NCBI RefSeq assembly: GCF_021391495.1
Contig: NZ_CP090063.1
Location: forward strand, 7,006,001 to 7,070,000
Direction of reading: 5' to 3'
DNA from: Amycolatopsis acidiphila
GTDB lineage: Bacteria > Actinomycetota > Actinomycetes > Mycobacteriales > Pseudonocardiaceae
DNA length: 64,000 nt
Shown: piece by piece, positions 57,668 to 64,000 of the stretch
Position numbering within the stretch: position 1 is the stretch's first letter
Layout of the letters: each line of letters begins with the position of its first letter
The notes under the pieces: generated by a model
Seen by the model: the letters and a program-made list of their open reading frames with translations, nothing else
Database searches by the model: none
What the model was told of the DNA's origin: nothing
Position numbers and translations under genes: made by a program

Positions 57668-58195
57668 TCAGTCCTGCGTGGGGCGCCAGTCGGCAGGCGG
57701 TGGCAGTGTGCCCTGCTTGATGATGTTGGCGTACACGCCCTCCAGTGCCTCGGTGAGCGGACCCAGGAGCTTGGCTGGCAGTCCGTCGAAGAACAGTTGC
57801 CGGACGAGGTCGACGTGGCCGGGGGCGGCCTGATCGAGGACGTCGCGGCCCTGGTCGGTCAGGGCCACTTCGGTGACCCGCTTGTCGGCTGCGGACGGGC
57901 CGCAGGTCACCAGCCCCCGCGTGTCCATCCTGCGGACGTGATGGGACAGCCGGCTGCGCTCCCAACCGATGTGGGCGGCGAGCGCGGTGATCGGCATCCG
58001 CTCGTCGTCGGCGACGCCCAGCGCCGTCAGCACGTCGTAGTCGGGGAGCGACAGGCCGCTGTCGGCGACCAATTGGCGGTTCATCTCGTAGGTCAGGCGC
58101 AGCTGGATCCGGACGTAGGCCAGCCATGCCCGTTGCTCGTCGCTGCCGAGCCAGCCGCCCTCGGGTACCGGGGCAGCCTTGCCATTACGTGACAT
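57668..58195 (-). CDS. MarR-family regulator
   Basis: A 175-residue winged-helix regulator: SLPDYDVLTALGVADDERMP, ITALAAHIGWERSRLSHHVR recognition part and the wing VTCGPSAADKRVTEVALTDQ. ATG 58195 is close to a weak palindrome GTGACATATCAC (58189-58200), which overlaps the start. It is divergent from the quinone oxidoreductase gene at 58296 and is its likely repressor. Confidence 0.87.
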   Translation of the reverse strand: MSRNGKAAPVPEGGWLGSDEQRAWLAYVRIQLRLTYEMNRQLVADSGLSLPDYDVLTALGVADDERMPITALAAHIGWERSRLSHHVRRMDTRGLVTCGPSAADKRVTEVALTDQGRDVLDQAAPGHVDLVRQLFFDGLPAKLLGPLTEALEGVYANIIKQGTLPPPADWRPTQD

Positions 58196-58295
58196 ATCAC
58201 CTAAGTTTCCTTCTCGACACCGCAAGCACAACCACCACCGGCGGCGAGCTCCCGCACATCATCTCGCCCAAGCCGCCGCGACCAGGAGGAAACCC

Positions 58296-59204
58296 ATGTA
58301 CGCGGCAGTGCTCATAAAGTACGGGCCGGCTGACGTGCTCGCCTGGTCCGAAGTGCCCCTGCCCGAGCCGGGCCCCGGTCAGATCAGGATCCGCGTGCTC
58401 GCCGCCGGGGTCGGCCCGACCGACCTCAAGATCCGGCGCGGCGACCTGCAACAGGTGTTCCCGCTGCCGTCGCCGGCGGTTCTCGGCTTCGAAGCCGCGG
58501 GAACGGTCGACGCTGTCGGCTCCGCCGTGACCGGCGTGGCGGTCGGTGACGAGGTCGCGGCCCTGCTGCCCGCTCTCGGCGGATACGCCCAGTACGCCCT
58601 CGCCTCCGCCTGGACGCCCAAGCCGGCCAGGGTGAGCTGGGCCGACGCCGCAGCGCTGCCTGCCTCGGCGGAAGCCGCCGTCGGCGTCCTGCGACAGTTG
58701 CACGCCACCTCGGGCGAGACACTGCTCATCCTCGGCGGCGGAGGATCGGTGGGCCTGATCGCCACCCAGCTCGCCGTCTCCCTGGGCGTCGCCGTTCTCA
58801 GCGCCACCGCATCGCGCGACCAGGACCTCGTCCGGGAACTCGGCGCCATCCCCGTGCACTACGGGCCTGATCTCCGCGCAGAGGTGCACGCCCACGTCGC
58901 GAGGGTCGACGCCGTCTTCGATGCCGCCGGAAAGGGCGCGCTCGGCGACGCCGTCGAACTCGCCGGAGGACCCGCACGAGTGATCACTCTCGCTGACGAA
59001 CACGCAGCCGACCACGGCGTCGCGCTCTCCGCCCCCACTCCGGACCGAGCCCCGGACGCTCTCGACCAGACCATGCCGCTACTTGCGTCCGGCGAACTCC
59101 GCCTGCGCACCCAGCGCCTCTTGCCCGTGCAGGACGCTGCACAAGCGCATCAACTACTCGACACCGGCCAGGCACACGAGAAACTGATACTCACCACCGA
59201 ATAG
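58296..59204 (+). CDS. NADP-dependent MDR oxidoreductase
   Basis: This is a quinone-oxidoreductase-like medium-chain reductase of 302 residues with VLAAGVGPTDLKIRRGDLQ, LGFEAAGTVDAVGSAVTGVA and the cofactor loop LLILGGGGSVGLIATQLAVS. No zinc ligands. ATG 58296 follows a strong AGGAGG. It likely reduces an electrophilic substrate sensed by the divergent MarR protein. Confidence 0.87.
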   Translation: MYAAVLIKYGPADVLAWSEVPLPEPGPGQIRIRVLAAGVGPTDLKIRRGDLQQVFPLPSPAVLGFEAAGTVDAVGSAVTGVAVGDEVAALLPALGGYAQYALASAWTPKPARVSWADAAALPASAEAAVGVLRQLHATSGETLLILGGGGSVGLIATQLAVSLGVAVLSATASRDQDLVRELGAIPVHYGPDLRAEVHAHVARVDAVFDAAGKGALGDAVELAGGPARVITLADEHAADHGVALSAPTPDRAPDALDQTMPLLASGELRLRTQRLLPVQDAAQAHQLLDTGQAHEKLILTTE

Positions 59205-59295
59205 GCCACGACCCCTAACGCCGTCGGGACAACAATTCTCCGACGGTGAGGAAGGACTGCCGACTTCGCCGAAGATCGACCGCAGAAGGATCCAG

Positions 59296-59679
59296 ATGGA
59301 GAGCCCGATCGAGGTGGTGCGCAGGTTTTGCGCGGCATGGTCCGACAATGTCGGGGCAGTTGAGCTGGCCGCATTTTTCACTGATGACGCCGTCTACCAC
59401 AACATCCCGTTCGCGCCGGTCGCCGGCAGGGCGGCCATCGCCGACACCATCGCCTCGTTCATCCGCCCCGGGCCGCCAGGAATTGAGCGAATCGAGTTCA
59501 GGGTCATCAACATCGCGGCCGACGGTCCGGTCGTGATGACCGAGCGGGTGGACGTCTTCACGCTCCCTGGCAAGTCGTTCGAGTTGCCGGTCATGGGAAC
59601 CTTCGAGGTCGATGACGGCAAGATCAAGGCGTGGCGGGACTACTTCGACACCAACCAGTTCACCAGCCGGATGGGATGA
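59296..59679 (+). CDS. Limonene-epoxide-hydrolase/SnoaL-like protein
   Basis: The 127-residue protein has VVRRFCAAWSDNVGAVELAA, DDAVYHNIPFAPVAGRAAIA, VVMTERVDVFTLPGKSFELP and GTFEVDDGKIKAWRDYFD. The Arg and two Asp of the epoxide hydrolase centre are plausible in TERVDVF and KAWRDYFD. It could open an epoxide. ATG follows AGAAGGA. It is a neighbour of the quinone-type reductase but separated by 91 bases. Confidence 0.82.
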   Translation: MESPIEVVRRFCAAWSDNVGAVELAAFFTDDAVYHNIPFAPVAGRAAIADTIASFIRPGPPGIERIEFRVINIAADGPVVMTERVDVFTLPGKSFELPVMGTFEVDDGKIKAWRDYFDTNQFTSRMG

Positions 59680-60057
59680 ACGCGTCGGTGGCGGTCTGCA
59701 ATGCGCCACGTCATCCGGCCTGTCGGCTCCCTCGGCCCGGGGCTTCCGCTCCGTGCTGGTCACAGCGACTCCGCGCCAACGCACGGTGGTACTCGATGAT
59801 CGCCGATACCGCCGCCGCGGTCGGGCTCACCAGCCACACCTGGCTGAGCACCGACATCGCCGGCACCGTCGATGATCAGCCGTGACTGCTGGGCATCGCC
59901 CTGTCGCACGCAACCCAGTCCACGAAACGCCTACCCGCGTGCTGCATACCGCCTGCTACGTGATCTGTCTTCAGAAAGCCGACGGCGCTGAGAATCGCGG
60001 CCCGCGTCTCGCTAGATAAACGCACTCTGGGGCTTGATATGCGAACCTTTCCGTGGC
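59680..60057. other. Intergenic region with possible gene debris
   Basis: About 380 bases. A short frame ending at 59885 reads RWYSMIADTAAAVGLTSHTW, LSTDIAGTVDDQP, which looks like part of a protein but has no start or recognisable family. Further on, TTGATATGCGAA (60034-60045) lies just before the ArsR-like pseudogene and could be its old operator/promoter. Nothing else is supported. Confidence 0.35.
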
Positions 60058-60862
60058 GTGGAAAAGTGCGGCATCACCTACGCCGAGTGGTTCGCCTGGC
60101 TCGCCGAACCTGTCTGGGTCCGGCTGCTCCACGCCGTGGCCACCGGCCCGAAGAGCATCACCGTCGGCGCGCTCACCGAGATCCTCGGCACCAGCCAATC
60201 CACCACCTCGCACCATGTGCGCAAGCTCGCCGACGTCGGCTTCGTCCGCCTCCCCAAGGAAGGCACCGCCACCATCGTCACCGTCAACGAAGCCTGCTGC
60301 GCCGAGCTCCCGCACGCCGCCGACGCCGTCATGGGCCTGCTCGCCCCGCGCCCGTGCTGCCCCGACGACGTGCGCGCCGACATCACCGTCCGCGGCCTCG
60401 AACCCGGCGACTGGGCCGCGGTGCGACACATCTACGGCGAAGGCATCGCCACCGGGATCGCGACCTTCGAGACCACCGTCCCCAGCCGGGCCAGCCTGGA
60501 CGCGAAATGGCTGCCCGAGCACCGGTGGGTCGCCGAACTCGACGGGCAGGTCGTCCGCTAGACCGCCGCCAGCCCCGTCTCCGGCCGCGACTGTTACTCC
60601 GGCGTCGCGGAAACCTCGATCCACGTCGCCGACGGACATCGTGGCCGGGGTGTCGGCAAAGCCTTGCTGTACAAGCACGTCACGGCCGCGACGCTGCCGG
60701 ACTCTGGATGCCGCGAACCGCGATCTTCACCGAGAACCGCGCCAGCATCGCCCTGCGCCACTCCGGCGGATACGCACCGTCGGCATCCGCGAACGCATCA
60801 CCCAACTCAACGGCACCTGGCACGACACCGTCCTCATCGGACGCCGCTCCCCCGTGAACTGA
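60058..60862 (+). pseudogene. ArsR-GNAT fusion (arsenic resistance/ArsN-like), inactivated
   Basis: The first 100 residues are an ArsR repressor: CGITYAEWFAWLAEPVWVRL, SQSTTSHHVRKLADVGFVRL, then cysteine pairs NEACCAEL and PRPCCPDD that would bind arsenite. A GNAT acetyltransferase follows (ADITVRGLEPGDWAAVRHIY ... ATFETTVPSRASL). A TAG at 60559-60561 interrupts it where relatives have Trp. The frame resumes TAASPVSGRDCYSGVAETS, then GHRGRGVGKALLYKHV (acetyl-CoA loop), and two later frame changes carry NRASIALRHSGG and LNGTWHDTVLIGRRSP. Relatives acetylate arsinothricin or phosphinothricin. The gene is dead. Confidence 0.8.
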
Positions 60863-60896
60863 CGCCGATCCGGCGATTCGAGAGGATACTGGAAGC

Positions 60897-61412
60897 GTGG
60901 ATCGGCAAGCAGTACACAACGAGATCGACCGAGCGCGAGTGAGCTTCCACGAACTCCTCGACCACGCCTCGGCCGCTGAACTTCGCCCCTCGACCAACGG
61001 CACCCGCTGGAACAACAAACAACTGCTGTTTCATATGCTGCTCGGATATCTGATCGTTCGAGCGCTGCGCGGCCTGGTCGTGACCATCGACCGACTACCC
61101 ACCAGCGCGGGCCGACGCTTCGCTTACGTGCCCAACGCCGTGACCGTGCCCTTCGACGCGGTCAACTACGCCGACGCGTGGCTCGCCGGCACGGTGCTAC
61201 CCCGGCGAGCACTCAACGCACTCTTCGACCGTGTCATCGCCTCGCTGCACCAACGCCTGGACGCCGAGACCGAGGATTACCTCGCGCGGTCCATGCGCTT
61301 CCCGACCCGGTGGGATCGGTTCTTCCGCGAGACGATGACCCTCGCCGACGTCTACCACTTCCCGACCCAGCACTTCGACTTCCACCGAGCCCAGCTCACG
61401 CTCACCCGATGA
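60897..61412 (+). CDS. DinB-like protein
   Basis: A 171-residue four-helix-bundle candidate: [40 protein letters not shown] and [19 protein letters not shown]. The spaced His residues (LLFH, YHF, HFDFH) fit the metal-binding triad of the DinB_2 superfamily. GTG 60897 follows GGAAG. Role unknown; bacillithiol or mycothiol transferases and damage-induced proteins share the fold. Confidence 0.7.
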   Translation: MDRQAVHNEIDRARVSFHELLDHASAAELRPSTNGTRWNNKQLLFHMLLGYLIVRALRGLVVTIDRLPTSAGRRFAYVPNAVTVPFDAVNYADAWLAGTVLPRRALNALFDRVIASLHQRLDAETEDYLARSMRFPTRWDRFFRETMTLADVYHFPTQHFDFHRAQLTLTR

Positions 61413-61492
61413 CGTGACTGAGACCGACACGCATCACGCGAACGCCGGGACACCTTGGGGGAATAAGCGAAAAACTGACGAAAAAGCCGACA

Positions 61493-61553
61493 CCAGCGGT
61501 ACCCCTACACGGCCGCTGACCTGGGGTTTTGCCGTGTCCAGGGGTACCGCTGG
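61493..61553. repeat. Strong hairpin before HTH copy 3
   Basis: CCAGCGGTACCCCT (61493-61506) and ACACGGC (61507-61513) pair with GCCGTGT (61531-61537) and AGGGGTACCGCTGG (61540-61553), leaving a two-base bulge and a 17-base loop containing TTTT. It lies 10 bases before the GTG of the HTH gene. It could control expression or be a recombination or insertion site. Confidence 0.65.
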
Positions 61554-61563
61554 GGCTTCATCT

Positions 61564-62004
61564 GTGGACCTTGGGGGAACTTACTACAACACAAAACCTC
61601 AGGTAGAAGCCCTGGAAACCCTGCTCCGGAAGCTGCCCGGCCCCACCGAACCGGCAGCACCGCCCGTCGATCGACCCAAACCACGACGGGCACGGCAACT
61701 GGACGCCGACCAGGTCCAGGAACTCATCACCGGCTACCAAGCCGGAGCGACGGTGTACGAACTCGGCGACCGGTTCGGCATCGAACGGCGAACGGTCAGC
61801 AACATCCTCAAACGACACGACGTGCCGATACGCCGCCGCGGACTCGCCCCCGAGCAGGTCGACGACGCCATCCACCTCTACAACCTCGGCTGGTCCCTCG
61901 CTCGAGTCGGCGAACACCTGGGCGTCAACCACACCACCGTGCTGACCAAACTCCGCGAACGCGGCATCCCCACCCGCGACACACATGGTCGACCTCGGTC
62001 TTGA
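61564..62004 (+). CDS. Tandem-HTH protein (copy 3)
   Basis: The 146-residue protein starts [20 protein letters not shown], with first [23 protein letters not shown] and [20 protein letters not shown], and second [20 protein letters not shown] and [20 protein letters not shown]. It is the best-preserved relative of the copies at 30556 and 54482. The frame extends upstream through the hairpin to 61414, but sequence identity with copy 2 begins at GTGGACCTTGGGGGA, which supports the start at 61564. Confidence 0.72.
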   Translation: MDLGGTYYNTKPQVEALETLLRKLPGPTEPAAPPVDRPKPRRARQLDADQVQELITGYQAGATVYELGDRFGIERRTVSNILKRHDVPIRRRGLAPEQVDDAIHLYNLGWSLARVGEHLGVNHTTVLTKLRERGIPTRDTHGRPRS

Positions 62005-62082
62005 TGTACTGGGATTCTCCGGGGCACCGTCAGACGGTGGTACGTCGAATCGATCTCACCGAGTTCACTACGCTGGTACCCC

Positions 62083-62454
62083 ATGGCAAGGGCTCCGAAG
62101 TTCAGCGCCCGGATGTCCGGTCGATGGCGGATCGTGGCGATGAGTGGCTGGGACCGCGACGCGATCGACCTGGTCGAGCCGGGTTATGTCGAGTTCGCCC
62201 GGAACGGGACCGGCCAGTTCGGTTTCATCGCCGTCCACGGTTGGCTGGACTGCCGCCCGGTCGAGCGGGACGGCCGGCCCGGCGTGGAGTTCACCTGGGA
62301 AGGTTCCGACGAGGGCGATCAGGTCAGCGGACGCGGCTGGGCAGTCATGGCCGACGACGACACGATCGAGGGCCATCTGTTCTTCCACCTGGGCGACGAC
62401 TCGAGTTTCCGGGCGAAGCCGTTCACCGATGCCGACGAACCGGACGGACCATGA
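62083..62454 (+). CDS. Conserved hypothetical protein (123 aa)
   Basis: The product begins MARAPKFSARMSGRWRIVAM and continues DAIDLVEPGYVEFARNGTGQ, FGFIAVHGWLDCRPVERDGR and WEGSDEGDQVSGRGWAVMAD. It has the look of a small beta-rich protein found widely in bacteria without assigned function. A -10-like TACGCT (62069-62074) lies eight bases before ATG and there is no ribosome site, so it may be leaderless. Its stop overlaps the next ATG (ATGA). Confidence 0.7.
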   Translation: MARAPKFSARMSGRWRIVAMSGWDRDAIDLVEPGYVEFARNGTGQFGFIAVHGWLDCRPVERDGRPGVEFTWEGSDEGDQVSGRGWAVMADDDTIEGHLFFHLGDDSSFRAKPFTDADEPDGP

Positions 62455-63617
62455 GCACGTACCAGTACTACGAGTTCCTGGCGATCGACTGGCCACTGGA
62501 CGATCGCGAACAAGCTGCGGTCCGGTCGCTGTCCACCCGGGCGCGGATCTCTTCGACCAGCTTCGTGAACGAGTACCACTGGGGCGACTTCAAGGGTGAC
62601 CCGCGCCGTCTGATGGAGCGCTACTACGACGCGCACCTGTACGTCGCCAACTGGGGTACCCACCGGGTGATGTTCCGTCTGCCGTGCGATCTGCTCGATC
62701 CCGATGTCGTCGAGGACTACTGCATCGGTGACGAGGTGAGCGCCTGGGTCATGGACGAGTTCATCGTGCTCGACATCAGCAGCGAGGACCACGCCGGTGA
62801 GTTCGACTTCGACTACGACCCCGAGAACCTGCTGTCGACGATCGTCGGAGTTCGCGCCGAACTCGCCGCCGGTGATCTCCGGCCGCTCTATCTCGCCTGG
62901 CTGGCGGTCTATGGTGCCTGGGAGCGCGATGAAGACGTTTTCGATCGTGATGCTGACGACGATCTCGAACCACCCGTTCCGCCCGGGCTGGGCACGCTCA
63001 CTGCCGCGCAGCGGGCGCTGGCCGACTTCCTGCGCCTCGACGACGATCTGATCGCGATCGCGGCTCAGACTTCTCCGCCGCTGGGCAAGACGGCCGATAG
63101 CCCTGATGACCTCACCGTTTGGGCAGCTCGCCTGCCGGTCACCGAGAAGGACCGGCTCCTGGCGCGGGTAATGCAGGGTGAGGCGGCGCGGGTGCAGATG
63201 GAGTTGCTGCGTCGTTTCCGCGGCGACACCGCTCCGATCATCCCCGTCCCAGCCCGCCGGACCGTGGCCGACCTGCTCGACGACGCGGCGCGGCGACGAG
63301 CCGACCGTGAGCGTCGGCTGGCCTCAGAGCACGCCGAAGACGAGGTACGCCGGGAACAGGCGCGTCTGCAGGCTCGTGAACGACGACTCGACACACTGGC
63401 CGCTGAGGAAGACGCCGCGTGGTCGCGCGTCGAGGCGATGATCGCCACCAGGAAACCGGCCGAGTATGACGCCGCCGTCACGCTGCTCACCGATCTGCAG
63501 GCGCTGGCCGAACGCGAGGACCGCTACGACACGTTCACCACCCGCACCATCGCGTTGCGGCAAACGCATGCACGCAAACCCAGCCTCATCGAGCGCCTCA
63601 ACCAGGCACGCATCTGA
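62451..63617 (+). CDS. Conserved hypothetical protein (388 aa)
   Basis: The product opens STYQYYEFLAIDWPLDDREQ, then ARISSTSFVNEYHWGDFKGD and LMERYYDAHLYVANWGTHRV, strands typical of a large uncharacterised family that often sits next to SWIM zinc-finger genes. The C-terminal third is a charged coiled coil (about 270-345: DDAARRRADRERRLASEHAE, then VRREQARLQARERRLDTLAA). No SWIM gene follows; instead a TOTE-type primase gene starts 18 bases later, so the three genes may form one operon. ATG 62451 overlaps the previous stop by four bases. Confidence 0.72.
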   Translation: MSTYQYYEFLAIDWPLDDREQAAVRSLSTRARISSTSFVNEYHWGDFKGDPRRLMERYYDAHLYVANWGTHRVMFRLPCDLLDPDVVEDYCIGDEVSAWVMDEFIVLDISSEDHAGEFDFDYDPENLLSTIVGVRAELAAGDLRPLYLAWLAVYGAWERDEDVFDRDADDDLEPPVPPGLGTLTAAQRALADFLRLDDDLIAIAAQTSPPLGKTADSPDDLTVWAARLPVTEKDRLLARVMQGEAARVQMELLRRFRGDTAPIIPVPARRTVADLLDDAARRRADRERRLASEHAEDEVRREQARLQARERRLDTLAAEEDAAWSRVEAMIATRKPAEYDAAVTLLTDLQALAEREDRYDTFTTRTIALRQTHARKPSLIERLNQARI

Positions 63618-63635
63618 CCCATCTACGGTGGCTCT

Positions 63636-64000
63636 GTGGAAGACGATCTCCAGCCAGCGGAGCTTGCGGAGGAACTCACGGAGCTCCGTGAGTTGACAAC
63701 GCAGTTGCGTACGGAGAACGCACGGTTGTTGCGGCTGCTGGAGCTGACTCCGAAACAGGCGGCTCCGCCCGGCCCGGTGCAGACCGGCTTCTTCGAGGCG
63801 CACCCGGGCCCGGTCGACCGGCGATCGGCCCCGGAGGTGAAGGTCGATTTTTTCGCTGCCTTGTTCGCCGCCCGCATCGACATCTACGCCACGCGATGGG
63901 AGAACGCGCGTACTGGCAAAGCTGGTTGGCTGCCGGCGGTGCGCGGCGGGTGGCGCAAGGGCGTCCGGCATGAGGATCGCGACTACCTGCCGCTGAGCAA
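63636..64000 (+). CDS. TOTE conflict system primase-domain protein (3' partial)
   Basis: The frame from GTG 63636 is open to the window end (121 codons). It begins with a coiled coil, ELAEELTELRELTTQLRTEN followed by ARLLRLLEL. A linker follows, then the start of an archaeo-eukaryotic primase domain of the TOTE type: VKVDFFAALFAARIDIYATR, WENARTGKAGWLPAVRGGW, RKGVRHEDRDYLPLS. The order F-x-x-LF-x-x-R-x-D-x-YA-x-RW-x-N-x-x-TG-x-x-GW-x-P-x-x-x-GGW matches what I know of this family. In full-length systems the primase is followed by helicase and nuclease domains or genes, thought to act in conflict with foreign DNA. These lie beyond the window. Confidence 0.72.
   Translation, partial: MEDDLQPAELAEELTELRELTTQLRTENARLLRLLELTPKQAAPPGPVQTGFFEAHPGPVDRRSAPEVKVDFFAALFAARIDIYATRWENARTGKAGWLPAVRGGWRKGVRHEDRDYLPLS

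Noticed and set aside
1..64000. CRISPR array
   Set aside because: No set of regularly spaced identical repeats with unique spacers was seen; repeated words are isolated or paired.

Overview
The window is high-GC actinobacterial DNA. Protein resemblances, the frequency of GTG starts, leaderless-looking promoters, a DasR-type site, F420-dependent-oxidoreductase-like proteins, an NmtR/CtpJ-like metal pair and an rsmI-pmt pair all point to Pseudonocardiaceae (an Amycolatopsis- or Saccharopolyspora-like organism). This placement is inference from protein similarity; no rRNA or tRNA gene was seen.

Region 1 (1-30.5 kb) is ordinary, well-kept chromosome. It holds the end of a GH25-like hydrolase, a DUF4185 protein, a small gene with a frameshifted partner, and a CitAB/DcuSR-type two-component system divergent from a NitT/TauT-type ABC importer. 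These are followed by a secreted G1 glutamic peptidase, pabB, a quinone oxidoreductase, divergent rsmI and pmt, a membrane Ser/Thr kinase and a propionyl-CoA-synthetase-like ligase. Next come a double-MarR regulator, a secreted GH20 hexosaminidase behind a dre-like site, a GDSL hydrolase/TetR pair and an aromatic amino acid decarboxylase. The region ends with a P1B-4 metal exporter divergent from an NmtR-like sensor over a near-perfect palindrome, two PH-domain membrane proteins and two flavoproteins. Several convergent gene junctions carry long hairpins, some with a shared repeat.

Region 2 (30.5-33.4 kb) is the relic of an integrated element: a decayed tandem-HTH gene overlapping a DUF2637 fragment, an intact ISL3-family insertion sequence with matching terminal repeats, and an IclR gene broken by frameshifts and cut off at the IS edge.

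Region 3 (33.4-61.4 kb) is an accessory catabolic and regulatory region in visible decay. It carries MalT/LAL-type LuxR regulators (two intact, one truncated), deazaflavin-dependent nitroreductase-like proteins, SDR and NmrA oxidoreductases, SnoaL/LEH-fold proteins, alpha/beta hydrolases, an ACMSD-like amidohydrolase and small MarR, MerR and ArsR regulators. Deletion scars join unrelated genes: a hydrolase fused in frame to a headless GMC oxidoreductase, an Fe-S protein running into a LuxR fragment, an SDR meeting a hydrolase fragment, and MFS transporters cut short. A conserved palindromic motif (ATCRCCGG, three bases, CCGGYGATGACC) occurs in four promoters of this region, two of them divergent from LAL genes. 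I read it as the likely LAL operator.

Region 4 (61.4-64 kb) holds a second intact copy of the tandem-HTH protein behind a strong hairpin, a conserved pair of uncharacterised proteins, and the first 121 codons of what looks like the archaeo-eukaryotic-primase gene of a TOTE conflict system. That gene leaves the window and is the best candidate for an unusual biological system here.
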